From a virus, in IMG/VR virus record IMGVR_UViG_3300038701_001414, positions 1 to 28,528 of that record: a stretch of 28,528 nt of DNA, one strand, 5' to 3'. The translations under genes and the position numbers were made by a program. Under the pieces are notes generated by a model, which was not told the origin of the DNA, ran no database searches, and saw nothing but the letters and a program-made list of their open reading frames with translations. This document shows, piece by piece, positions 8,075 through 16,142 of this stretch (position 1 is the first letter of the stretch; each line of letters starts with the position of its first letter).

Positions 8075-8469
8075 TATGACTGCACAGATTTTTGATAGGC
8101 ATTACCTAGTTCAAAAACTGCTGAACATGGGATTGATGGAGTAGTTCCACCAACATCCAACACGACACGCAAGTATCGTTTTCGAGTTGTCCCAAGTCTT
8201 TCGACTGGAATTTCAACAACATCATTGTCGGCTGTAACTGCCCCAGTTGCTCCAGAGACATCAGTGAATGTTCCACCAGATGTTTCACATTCTTGAACCT
8301 TTAATGCATAAGTTTCATCAGCATCAGAAAGATCAATATCTCCTGCACAGATCACAGCTTTCGCTGAATTATATCCTTTTGTGTCAACGGCTGTCCCATT
8401 CGCATCAGCTGTTCGCACAGCAGGCACTAAAGAAACAACAGATTTCACGGCTTCGTAAACAGATTTCAT
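8074..8469 (-). CDS. Capsid decoration-like head protein
   Basis: A 131-residue beta-rich protein starting MKSVYEAVKSVVSLVPAVRT. The pattern GTAVDTKGYNSAKAVICAGD, then ALKVQECETSGGTFTDVSGA, and finally RKRYLRVVLDVGGTTPS is typical of small head proteins found next to HK97-type capsid genes. They are often called decoration or capsid-cement proteins. It follows the capsid gene and the acidic protein, as expected. The in-frame ATG at 8505 lacks the A-rich context, while 8469 has CGTAAAAATATG and is chosen. Decoration is inferred, not demonstrated. Confidence 0.6.
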   Translation of the reverse strand: MKSVYEAVKSVVSLVPAVRTADANGTAVDTKGYNSAKAVICAGDIDLSDADETYALKVQECETSGGTFTDVSGATGAVTADNDVVEIPVERLGTTRKRYLRVVLDVGGTTPSIPCSAVFELGNAYQKSVQS

Positions 8470-8579
8470 ATTTTTACGATTGCATTGTGAGGCGTGGTCC
8501 ACCATCTATGTATCGACTTTTGTTCATGAGCACGGACGCACTCATCGCATACATTGACCAGCAAGGGAGAGGCTGTCAC
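8466..8579 (-). CDS. Possible 37-codon ORF with CxxC motif, GTG start
   Basis: The gap after the acidic head protein is an open frame of 37 codons from a GTG (VTASPLLVNVCDECVRAHEQ...). Its TGA stop overlaps the next ATG (ATGA). It holds a CDEC pair and a His, a possible half zinc site. There is no ATG start, and the frame is the same as the upstream gene, so stop-codon readthrough would also join them. Without homologues this may be chance. The ATGA junction and amino-acid make-up are the only support. Confidence 0.25.
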   Translation of the reverse strand: MTASPLLVNVCDECVRAHEQKSIHRWWTTPHNAIVKI

Positions 8580-8597
8580 AAAATTGATAAATTCCCT

Positions 8598-8981
8598 TTA
8601 CTCCTGAGAGTCCTCTGTTGATTCAGCTTGAGCTTCTTCAGAGGCTTCTGTCTCTGATGATTCCTCTGCTTCTTCAGCAGACTCCTCTGCTTGAGCTTCT
8701 TCAGTCCCCGCAGCAGGTTCTTCTGCTGCAGCTTCTTCAGTTCCCTCAGCATCAGCTTCAGGAGCCTCTGCTGGAGCTTGAGCATCGGCTTGCACTTCCT
8801 CGGCAGAGCCTGCTTCCGCTTGAGCTTCTTCGTTTTGTGGAGTGATTTGTTCGTCATCCATAAGTTGAAGATACTCAGGACCAATGTTTTTTGCTTCGGC
8901 TTCTTCCATCGAAAGCTCGGTTCCGACCTTTTGTCGTTCGCCTCCCCATCCGACAGGCTTCAGCACTTTATACTTTGGCAT
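8598..8981 (-). CDS. Small head protein with long acidic disordered tail
   Basis: 127 residues in two parts. The first 40 (PKYKVLKPVGWGGERQKVGT...EAEAKNIGPEYLQLM) match a small domain seen in phage proteins next to the capsid gene, with K-V-L-K-P-V-G-W-G-G and an A-x-x-I/L-G-x-x-Y segment. The remaining 85 are almost only Glu, Ala, Ser, Asp, Thr and Gln and must be disordered and strongly negative. The gene lies between the capsid and decoration-like genes. The tail could act in assembly or bind positively charged partners. Function unknown. Confidence 0.6.
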   Translation of the reverse strand: MPKYKVLKPVGWGGERQKVGTELSMEEAEAKNIGPEYLQLMDDEQITPQNEEAQAEAGSAEEVQADAQAPAEAPEADAEGTEEAAAEEPAAGTEEAQAEESAEEAEESSETEASEEAQAESTEDSQE

Positions 8982-9020
8982 ATCTGAGTTGCTTAATGAT
9001 TAGCGATCACATGGATCTGT

Positions 9021-9047
9021 GAGCCCAGAGCAAGAGGCTCTGAGCTC
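9021..9047 (-). other. Strong hairpin downstream of the capsid gene
   Basis: On the minus strand GAGCTCAGAGC and GCTCTGGGCTC form an 11-bp stem (one U-G pair) around the 5-base loop CTCTT, about 25 bases after the capsid stop. No T-run follows, so it is not a classical terminator. Position between a highly expressed gene and lower-level ones suggests an mRNA 3'-end stabiliser, a processing site or a partial transcription block. Confidence 0.6.
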
Positions 9048-9072
9048 GTAAGATCGAGACGATCTCTGCTGT

Positions 9073-10242
9073 TTATGATGCAGCAGTTCTTGAAACATTA
9101 AATGCTTCAGCTAGTCCGATAACCGCAGCCATTTCAGCTTCGAATACCATTCCAACTTGTCCACTCTTCGCAACTTCTTTTGATCCGAATGTTCCAGATC
9201 TGTGTTGTTCAAGAGTCATGTCCGCTGCTTTCCCGATAGCAACTTGAGACATATCCCCGAAGATCAGGAATTTTGTGCTCACAGCTGTCGCAGATAAAGC
9301 AGGGCAATGTGGTGTTGTGAATACAGGGAATCCTAAGATTTCTCCCATAGGTTTCACAGCTCCCCCTGTAGGGTTATGAGCAAGGATTGAAGCAGATGCT
9401 GCTCCTCCGTAGCTCAATAGAGGGATGTTAGAGCTTGTTTGAGCTCGTAATGAAGCCCACACTGTTCGATGCATGTAGAAAGCACATCGAGGTAATAGAG
9501 ATTCAGCAATTCCACCGATCAATGTAGAAGCATCAGCTAATACATCGAAATCAGAGAAGTCAGTGTCTCCAGATCCAAGAGTTGTGATTGTCACATCATC
9601 AGATTGCAAGATCCCCACGAATGGAGCTCCCGTTCCGTTGAATACTTGCTTGTCAAGAGCGTTGTTCATAGCTTCAGCAGCTAGAGCAAGTAACCAGTCA
9701 GCAAGGTTTACATCAGCATCCCGAAGCAATGCTTTTGAAACAGCGAATGACAGTTGCCATCGTTTTGGTTCAAGTTTTGCAGAACCGAAAGCGATATTTG
9801 TGTCTGTCCCTTCTTGATCGTAATCAAGCCATTGTCCTTCAAGTGCTCCTCCAGTGTAATTTGGGACATCTTTCCCACCTGTTGAAACATTCCACTTTGT
9901 TGCTTGTGATACCACAAGCCCAACTGATGCAGCCACCCGTAGGATAGCGTCAGCAGTTTCGGTTGGAAGTAAGAATCCACCCTCTGAGTCAACGTCAGGA
10001 TTCAATGCTTTTCCTGAGAAAACCATGTCTTTCACGCTGACTGCAAATGTTTTCTTTTGTTCATCAGAAAGTCCTGATGCGTCTTTTCCGAAGACATTAC
10101 GATCAGCCCGCATTTTTTCAACAGTAGCCTTTGCTGCTGCTGCTGCCATCGGACCGACAACATTCTTCAGTTTTTCTTCAAGAGTTGCATCGAAAGCAGT
10201 TTTCATTGTTTCCTGCAACTCAGCTAACATTTTTTCGTCCAT
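9073..10242 (-). CDS. Major capsid protein, HK97 family
   Basis: 389 residues. Residues about 1-75 are a helical, charged region (MDEKMLAELQETMKTAFDATLEEKL...) of the delta-domain type that HK97-family capsids cleave during maturation. The rest shows the family layout: an N-arm with SGKALNPDVDSEGGFLLPTE (G-G-x-L-x-P motif), then spine helix and P-domain segments (ADWLLALAAEAMNNALDKQVFNGTGAP). A late segment MGEILGFPVFTTPHCP follows, as in the A domain near the C-terminus. It lies directly downstream of the protease gene. Cleavage probably occurs near residues 85-100, but the exact site cannot be fixed from sequence. Confidence 0.92.
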   Translation of the reverse strand: MDEKMLAELQETMKTAFDATLEEKLKNVVGPMAAAAAKATVEKMRADRNVFGKDASGLSDEQKKTFAVSVKDMVFSGKALNPDVDSEGGFLLPTETADAILRVAASVGLVVSQATKWNVSTGGKDVPNYTGGALEGQWLDYDQEGTDTNIAFGSAKLEPKRWQLSFAVSKALLRDADVNLADWLLALAAEAMNNALDKQVFNGTGAPFVGILQSDDVTITTLGSGDTDFSDFDVLADASTLIGGIAESLLPRCAFYMHRTVWASLRAQTSSNIPLLSYGGAASASILAHNPTGGAVKPMGEILGFPVFTTPHCPALSATAVSTKFLIFGDMSQVAIGKAADMTLEQHRSGTFGSKEVAKSGQVGMVFEAEMAAVIGLAEAFNVSRTAAS

Positions 10243-10252
10243 ATTTTTCGAC

Positions 10253-11530
10253 TTATTTTGAATTAGATTTGATCTTTTTGTTCAGGTCCTCGAGAGAGCT
10301 TGTGATTGCAGAGTTGCAAAGACGTAGGACACGCCGAGCAGCAATGTGTTGATCAAGCTCTTTTTTGTCATCGACCTTTCCAGCATCTTCATCCTCAGAG
10401 TCCTCGCTCTCAGGAGTGTCCGCAGGCATACCTCTGTGAAGCTCCTGAAGACTAGATGCAAGTTTATTCGCACCATTGATTTGTGATTTGATCAGTTCAA
10501 GTGACAGAGAAACAGATGCAGCTTTCGCTTTTTCATCATCCCCATCATCGATTGCGATTGAGTCTTGAATCTTTCGACCCGCAGCAACGATTGCCTCATT
10601 GATTACATTTTGCATTTCATTCATTGCAGCTCCCACTGATTCAGCGAGAGTGGCTTTCGTTTTCTTCATCCCTTTCGCTTCTTCTCCCTCGGCTTCTTCT
10701 GATTCGTCGCCAGCTTCATCTGAGTCCGATTCTTCGCTGCCTGAATCATCTGATCCAGCGTCGTCTGTTGCCTCTGGTTCTTCTTCTCTGGCTTCTTCAG
10801 TAGGTTCAGCAGGGATTTGAATTGTGTCCCCGACCTTGACTCCTTGCTCGGCAAGCTCTGGATTTTTTTCGAGGTCCTCTTCAGTCACGACATGATCGAC
10901 TTGTTCAGCCTCATCTTCATCGTCCAGCTTTGCATCATCGATAGGATCAGTCTCTTTTCGAGCGATCTCTTTCCCGAGTAAGCCCTTTGCAACGAATTCC
11001 TTGTAATCAAGCCCCGCACCTTTCATCAAGTCTGCAACATTTGGATTTGCAGGGATTGGCACGAAAGAGAATTCGAGTAACTCTTGCTTTGTGATTTCAT
11101 TCCCGACCATTTCATGCACGATCAATCCGACACTTGTTGTCGTAAGGATTCCCGCATCATAGGCAGCACGGACCTGCTGAGCGAATGGATTGACTGAAGC
11201 AGGAGCGAAACGACCCTCTGCAACAAGTACTCGCTTGCCGTCCACCTCTTCGATCCCCACCTTGTCAGTGATACCGATAGGCATTTCCCAGTGATCATGA
11301 GCCCAGAGGACCACTCCATTTTTCTTGTAGTTGTCGAGTTCCCACCCGTCAATGTTGATTGACTCTCCATGCCGATCAAGATCAGCAGTGCTGATCACAA
11401 CACGAAAAGTCCCATTGTCTTCGCTTGCTGCTTTGACATGGTTGATCTGTTCTTGAGCGAGTGCCCCTGCAAGTTTGTCTCGCAATTGCTTCGCTAGATC
11501 CTCGGTATATTTTTTGAATTGCTCATTCAT
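10253..11530 (-). CDS. Prohead protease fused to acidic scaffold-like domain
   Basis: 425 residues. Residues about 40-185 form a HK97-type prohead serine protease (herpesvirus assemblin fold). Strand FRVVISTADLDRHGESI, catalytic His in LWAHDHWEMPIG (about residue 78), catalytic Ser in TTTSVGLIVHE (about 133) and LEFSFVPIPANPNA-like strand are all present. Residues 200-290 are extremely acidic. Residues 290-425 are helical and probably coiled-coil (VGAAMNEMQNVINEAIVAAG; HIAARRVLRLCNSAITSSLEDLN). The long C-terminal part looks like a built-in scaffold, although the capsid protein also has a delta-like region. It is downstream of the portal gene and upstream of the capsid gene. Confidence 0.85.
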   Translation of the reverse strand: MNEQFKKYTEDLAKQLRDKLAGALAQEQINHVKAASEDNGTFRVVISTADLDRHGESINIDGWELDNYKKNGVVLWAHDHWEMPIGITDKVGIEEVDGKRVLVAEGRFAPASVNPFAQQVRAAYDAGILTTTSVGLIVHEMVGNEITKQELLEFSFVPIPANPNVADLMKGAGLDYKEFVAKGLLGKEIARKETDPIDDAKLDDEDEAEQVDHVVTEEDLEKNPELAEQGVKVGDTIQIPAEPTEEAREEEPEATDDAGSDDSGSEESDSDEAGDESEEAEGEEAKGMKKTKATLAESVGAAMNEMQNVINEAIVAAGRKIQDSIAIDDGDDEKAKAASVSLSLELIKSQINGANKLASSLQELHRGMPADTPESEDSEDEDAGKVDDKKELDQHIAARRVLRLCNSAITSSLEDLNKKIKSNSK

Positions 11531-11548
11531 AAATGTTTGTTAAGTTTT

Positions 11549-13780
11549 TTATATCTCAATTGTTTCTGGTCTTGTATAGCATCGACAACTTGCATGCAAG
11601 GATCCAGCCTCTACATCAGCATATTCGATGTTCAACACTCCTCCATCGGTTCCGACAACTTGGTCCCCGATATTGTAGAAGTTTGATTCAATGCTCACGA
11701 CTTTGCCGTGTTGTGGATAGCACCACTCGCACACTCTCTCATCTGCTGCTGTATACCACTTGATCGTCTTGACCACCCCCGAGGTTTTCCATACATCCTT
11801 GCTGGCTTCATTTGCGATTCTGAATGATTCGGTCCGTGCTACTCGTAGGGCTCTGGTCTTGTCAGCAAAGTCATAGACATCAGAGACAATTTCTTTCAGC
11901 TGGTCGATACTTGCCCCAGCCTGCAGCCCATCTTCGAGTTTAGCTTTCAATTGTCGGCGAGTTGTTTCGTTATAAGACTCTGACATCAATTCCACCGCAT
12001 GATCGATTCGAGCAAGTGTCTCAGCATTCAGCTCTTCGATCCCTGTCATCCCGATCATGTTCGCAGCTTCAGCAGCTTCTCCCTCATAGAGATCAACAAG
12101 CACGGGAGCAGCGAGATCAATCATTGCGACAACATTGTCCTTTTGATTGAAGAGCTCTTCTGGATCGATGCCCTTTGTTCTCTCACTGATCGACTTGATC
12201 GCATTTTCTAAGTTGTTAAGGACCTCATCTTTTTGTACTACATTATGGATTTGCACCTTGTGCAGCAATAGCTGCTCGAAGTTTGTGACACGCTCTCTGA
12301 ATGACTTATAAAAAGGTTCAAATTCTTCATCAGTTAGATTTTCAATACCTTTGAGCTTTCCTCGTTTCATCTTCTTAATGTTTTCAGCGAGAGCTTTTGA
12401 TAATGACTCAGCAATATCGTCTGAGACTTGCTTACGCTTGAGATGATTCTTGTAATGACGAGAGATAGGGCTTCGTTTCTCAGCATTCCTTTCCGCAGCT
12501 TTCTTCGACTTACCTCTTTGCTGTCCGACTTCTTTCTCATCGATTGGTCTACCGATTGGCACTTTGCTGAAATCTCCCATGACAGAATCTCCGCCTTGAA
12601 TTGGTCCGAGCCCGAGATATTCGTCACGAGCTTCATTGATTGAGATCACGGCTTGTCCACCAGTTCCCGCTGTCATCTTCTTGATTTGCATCTCTTCATT
12701 TTCAGGGACAGGATCTTTTGCTCTGACATAAAGATCTTGACCGAATAAAGGGATCAGGAATTCATTGATGCAGGACGTGATCATTGTGTATTTTGGTTTG
12801 ATTGTTCGCTTTGCATAAACATAGTCAGTCGCTTCAGCGTTTGCTCGATTCACATCATCAGTGATCCCGAGAACAGTCCGAGGCACTCTGAATCCAGCAA
12901 GGATCTTGTCACGAGCTGTCACAGATAGAGTGGAGAAGTCCATATCTTTCAAAGATTGCCCCATTTCAACGTATTTGCTGCCACTTGGCATGATTCCGAC
13001 CCGATGAGCATTCGATACACCTTGATGCCGATCAGCGAATGATTCTTTCAATACTTTCATCTGTTCGGGAGTCATAGCAGATGCTGCCTCAATAACTCCT
13101 CCGAGCTTTGCTCCGTTTTTGAAAAATGCTCGATTGAATTCATCAGCAAAGTCATCAGACTCAAGCCATTTGCTGATCTTTTGGATTGTCCCTTTCCCCT
13201 CGAATACGTTTTTCGGATTAGGGTATTTGATATGTAAAACCTGATAAGGCTGCAAGTCTTTCGTCAAGAATCCGTCTCTGAATTTGTAGCCACTGAGTCT
13301 ATATGGGAGAGATTCTTTTGATACAACAACACTGACACATGAAGGATCAAGGACATGCATTGCTGTCGGCTTGTCTCCCATGTTCTCCACTCCATCCAGT
13401 AATAGAAAGGCGTTTCCTGTAGCTTCAAGATGAGACCCCACTAAATAACGAAGATCGAAGCCTGTCATGTAATCATTGACCCCCTCTAATAGATCGAGGA
13501 CCTCATGATCCCACACTCTGACATGCTCTCCACTTGATTTGATTTGATACAACTCGATCTCCATGTTTCCGATTTCCTCTGAGATTGCATTGACACAAGT
13601 GAAAGCCCAGCCGATGAGTTTGTCCATCGCCTGCTTTTTTGTATACATATCTGTCCCGTTGAGAATTTGGGAGATGCTGTGAATAGCAGCAACTTCTCGA
13701 GGAGTAGGATCAGAAAGACTTTTTTGCCCCAATACAACAGACATTGCATCAGCCATTCGATTCGACAGTGATTTTTTCAT
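11549..13780 (-). CDS. Portal protein fused to MuF-type head morphogenesis domain
   Basis: 743 residues. Residues about 20-420 are a HK97-family portal (AFTCVNAISEEIGNMEIELY; LEATGNAFLLLDG; LHIKYPNP; FRVPRTVLGITDDVNRANAEA; INEARDEYLGLGPI). A Lys-rich, coiled-coil linker follows. Residues about 590-743 are a MuF domain: ALRVARTESFRIANEA, then CEWC near 684-687, a His in YPQHGK, and HASCRC near 730. These are the expected Cys/His metal-site residues. Start 13780 is chosen because the earlier in-frame ATG (13807) lies inside the terminator T-tract. The portal is normally at one capsid vertex as a 12-mer, so the fusion would put 12 MuF domains there. No toxin domain follows the MuF part. Confidence 0.9.
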   Translation of the reverse strand: MKKSLSNRMADAMSVVLGQKSLSDPTPREVAAIHSISQILNGTDMYTKKQAMDKLIGWAFTCVNAISEEIGNMEIELYQIKSSGEHVRVWDHEVLDLLEGVNDYMTGFDLRYLVGSHLEATGNAFLLLDGVENMGDKPTAMHVLDPSCVSVVVSKESLPYRLSGYKFRDGFLTKDLQPYQVLHIKYPNPKNVFEGKGTIQKISKWLESDDFADEFNRAFFKNGAKLGGVIEAASAMTPEQMKVLKESFADRHQGVSNAHRVGIMPSGSKYVEMGQSLKDMDFSTLSVTARDKILAGFRVPRTVLGITDDVNRANAEATDYVYAKRTIKPKYTMITSCINEFLIPLFGQDLYVRAKDPVPENEEMQIKKMTAGTGGQAVISINEARDEYLGLGPIQGGDSVMGDFSKVPIGRPIDEKEVGQQRGKSKKAAERNAEKRSPISRHYKNHLKRKQVSDDIAESLSKALAENIKKMKRGKLKGIENLTDEEFEPFYKSFRERVTNFEQLLLHKVQIHNVVQKDEVLNNLENAIKSISERTKGIDPEELFNQKDNVVAMIDLAAPVLVDLYEGEAAEAANMIGMTGIEELNAETLARIDHAVELMSESYNETTRRQLKAKLEDGLQAGASIDQLKEIVSDVYDFADKTRALRVARTESFRIANEASKDVWKTSGVVKTIKWYTAADERVCEWCYPQHGKVVSIESNFYNIGDQVVGTDGGVLNIEYADVEAGSLHASCRCYTRPETIEI

Positions 13781-13792
13781 GTGATTCTTGTT

Positions 13793-13836
13793 AAAAAAAG
13801 AGGACACTGCTCCGCAATTGCGTTGAACAGTGTCCT
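13793..13836 (-). terminator. Rho-independent terminator before the portal gene
   Basis: On the minus strand AGGACACTG and CAGTGTCCT form a perfect 9-bp stem. The loop contains a second small palindrome (CGCAATTGCG). The stem is followed by CTTTTTTT. It lies downstream of the terminase operon and upstream of the portal gene. Confidence 0.85.
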
Positions 13837-13891
13837 ATGGTTTGCCACTCGGACGTTTTGAATTGTTGGTCTACACTCCTATGATGCTAAT

Positions 13892-13921
13892 ACTATAACA
13901 TGCAATAAGATATTTCTACAA
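13892..13921 (-). promoter_or_regulatory. Candidate promoter upstream of structural operon leader
   Basis: On the minus strand TTGTAG (-35, 13916-13921) is followed after 18 bp by TATAGT (-10, 13892-13897), with TG at the extended -10 position. It overlaps the end of the 13916-14122 gene. Transcription would start near 13885 and meet the terminator at 13836 after about 50 bases. The -10 is the same TATAGT as the strong promoter at 25.3 kb. Confidence 0.5.
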
Positions 13922-14122
13922 GAGCTCGAATTGCATTTTTACTTCATCAAAGTCTTTGTCTGGCATATCTAGCTTGATATGCGGGATCATTACATCGATA
14001 TCTGTCGGCACGCCTTTTTTGAAAACAATTGTCGCCTTTGAGAATTTAGCACGCTCAGCAAGAGCGATGAGGCGAGCCCATTTGATATCGACCTCGATTG
14101 TAATTTTGTTTTGATCACTCAT
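13916..14122 (-). CDS. Small protein of terminase operon, unknown
   Basis: 68 residues (MSDQNKITIEVDIKWARLIA...). Its ATG overlaps the terminase stop (ATGA), so it is translationally coupled to it. Short strands at both ends (ITIEVDI; VKMQFELL) flank a helix and a basic segment (AERAKFSKATIVFKKG), a possible small alpha/beta fold. No family recognised. Its position between large terminase and portal suggests a packaging or head-assembly accessory, by context only. Confidence 0.6.
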   Translation of the reverse strand: MSDQNKITIEVDIKWARLIALAERAKFSKATIVFKKGVPTDIDVMIPHIKLDMPDKDFDEVKMQFELL

Positions 14123-15582
14123 AGAAGTTGGAATTCAAATGATTGATTTTTTGATTTGATTAGCTCAAGGATTAGATACACAAGCGAATCGACTAGATCG
14201 TCATGTTGCTCAATCCCGAAGCCTAGCAGCTGATGAATAAGATCTTCACATCCCTCCCGAGGGAATAGGATGAGTCCATTTTTGATGTGAGTGACAGCAA
14301 TTTTAAGCCGAGCCGTTTTGTCTCCGATAGGTTTGACAGGAATGACTGGAAGCCCTTGAGCGATCATCTCTTCAATCGCTGCCTGTTGATAAGCCACTTT
14401 CTCCACATAGAGAGTATGCATCCCGTCCCTTGCTGCAACGATACTCTCAGCCAGATTGATCGTCTCTCTGAAGTCGAGTCTCTGATTGATTGGATGCTTT
14501 TCGATGTAGATCTTCCGCTTTTGCTCATATTCGAGGATTTGCCCTGAGACTGCTGCAGTATAGTCAGCCGTCTCCCTTTTACTGATAGCAAGATCGAATG
14601 CTGTCCCGCTGAGCCCTTGAATCACATCTTTGCCCTCTGGAATAGCGTCATAGTAGTGAATATCCTCCTCAGTGATGATTTGCCCGTCATCAGGGACCAC
14701 TTTGAGCTGATACTCTCTCATCCATGCGATTGGTCCGACTTTCTTCTTTTCATAATCAAGATCTGCTTTTGTCGGATATTTTGCTGACCATGTGCAATGA
14801 CCAGTCTCATCGATGAGAGGATATCTGAGATGCTTGAATAGCCCCGTCTTTGACATTCGAGCCATGATTGCGTCTCTGTGCAAATGATTCCCGATAAGGA
14901 TCAGCCGAGCCCCTTTCTCTGTGGCAGGGATGATCTCTGACCGCAGCCATCGCTCAGTGGCATCTCTGTTTTCTTTTTTCCGTACCCATTCAAGATCTTC
15001 AGGATCATCTAATAGCACCAGCTTCGGACGATCTTGCCGATGACGAAGCCCACGGACCTTTTGACCACGAGATCGAGCCATGATTCGGACCCCATTGCCG
15101 AGGACCATGTTTTGAGCCTGCCATTCATCTTTGGACCCGAGGAACCAATCAGCGGGATCATCGCCTCTAATCTCTCCGAAATCCTGCTTGAGTAGCTTGT
15201 TCGCATCCATCTCTGCCTTGATGTTCGCAATGTTCATTGATGACTGAGCCTGAGTGTCTCCACCAATAATGACAAAAGGGTATTTGTCGGGATGCTTGAG
15301 CCCAGCGAATAAAGCAAAGGCAAGAGTTGCAAATGTTGATTTTGCACTCCCACGAAAGCCCTCGACAAGCAACATCAATTCCTCATGGTTCTCAAGTTCA
15401 GCAATTAGCTCTGGATGAAAGTCAGCAGGGGCTCTGTTGAAGTAGTGAGGGAGATATACCAAGCAGAAGCCGAGAAAATTATCCGTCAGCTTTTGCCTCA
15501 GCTTGTAGCTTGTCATTGCCTGCTGGATCTGGTTTTGAGGCAGCGGGGGCATTATCAGTTGTTTTTTCTTTTGGTTTGTCAT
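14119..15582 (-). CDS. terL: Terminase large subunit
   Basis: 487 residues. The ATPase domain has a Walker A-type segment GFRGSAKST (about 75-83), Walker B LVLLDDPED (about 188-196) and a coupling motif LILIGNHLH (about 227-235). The RNase H-like nuclease domain has the first acidic motif in GTAFDLAISKRETADYTAA (Asp about 330 and 340) and the last in HDDLVDSLVY (about 460-469). It pumps DNA through the portal and cuts concatemers. The first ATG overlaps the small-subunit gene by about 100 bases; ATGs at 15552 and 15516 are alternative starts. The domain begins after all three. The ATPase and nuclease motifs appear complete. Confidence 0.93.
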   Translation of the reverse strand: MTNQKKKQLIMPPLPQNQIQQAMTSYKLRQKLTDNFLGFCLVYLPHYFNRAPADFHPELIAELENHEELMLLVEGFRGSAKSTFATLAFALFAGLKHPDKYPFVIIGGDTQAQSSMNIANIKAEMDANKLLKQDFGEIRGDDPADWFLGSKDEWQAQNMVLGNGVRIMARSRGQKVRGLRHRQDRPKLVLLDDPEDLEWVRKKENRDATERWLRSEIIPATEKGARLILIGNHLHRDAIMARMSKTGLFKHLRYPLIDETGHCTWSAKYPTKADLDYEKKKVGPIAWMREYQLKVVPDDGQIITEEDIHYYDAIPEGKDVIQGLSGTAFDLAISKRETADYTAAVSGQILEYEQKRKIYIEKHPINQRLDFRETINLAESIVAARDGMHTLYVEKVAYQQAAIEEMIAQGLPVIPVKPIGDKTARLKIAVTHIKNGLILFPREGCEDLIHQLLGFGIEQHDDLVDSLVYLILELIKSKNQSFEFQLL

Positions 15583-16138
15583 CCTCTTTTTTTACGGGTA
15601 GATCAATCACTTTCTTTGCAGCTTCGATCTTCTTTGCCTCGGGGGGCTTCTCGACAACTCCCCAGACTTTGAATGCCTCGATGATTGCCTGCTCAGCCTC
15701 AGGGTTTATTGCCCTGCTCCGCATCTCCTCGACCTCGATTGTCCCGAGCTTCCTCTCATAGATACCTGAATCCATTTGAGACTGGAAGAGCTTATGCTCA
15801 AGAGCAGCAATTGTCTTTGCTGCGTTTGTTCTTTCATTCGGATCAGCGAGGGGATTGTTGACTGTATTCCAGAGAGTAGCTTGCAGCATTCGAGTCTGAT
15901 CTTCGATCTCTGCAATACGTCGCTTGACTTTGGCTTTCTCATATCGCCATGTCCTCTCTCCGATGATCTTCTTCTTTAGTTTTGAAATGTAGTGAGGATG
16001 CAGCTTGATTTTCTGCTCCTGTGGTCCACTGTTTAATACTTTGGAGATCTTAATCACGCCCATGTTCGGCTGCATAATCAGGACCTGTCTGACTCGCTCC
16101 ATGTGATATTGTTGAATCTCTTTTGAGTATTTAGGCAT
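15479..16138 (-). CDS. Terminase small subunit-like DNA-binding protein
   Basis: 219 residues from the ATG at 16138, which directly follows the upstream stop (AAATAAGACTATGCC); longer in-frame starts would cover that gene. An N-terminal helical segment (YSKEIQQYHMERVRQVLIMQPNMGVIKISKVLN) resembles a helix-turn-helix. A basic linker (ISKLKKKIIGE) and a long coiled coil (KVKRRIAEIEDQTRMLQATL, AAKTIAALEHKLFQSQM) follow, and the tail is Lys/Glu/Ala-rich and disordered. This DNA-binding plus oligomerisation layout and the position before the large subunit support recognition of packaging sites. Not a close match to one named family. Confidence 0.7.
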   Translation of the reverse strand: MPKYSKEIQQYHMERVRQVLIMQPNMGVIKISKVLNSGPQEQKIKLHPHYISKLKKKIIGERTWRYEKAKVKRRIAEIEDQTRMLQATLWNTVNNPLADPNERTNAAKTIAALEHKLFQSQMDSGIYERKLGTIEVEEMRSRAINPEAEQAIIEAFKVWGVVEKPPEAKKIEAAKKVIDLPVKKEDDKPKEKTTDNAPAASKPDPAGNDKLQAEAKADG

Positions 16139-16142
16139 AGTC

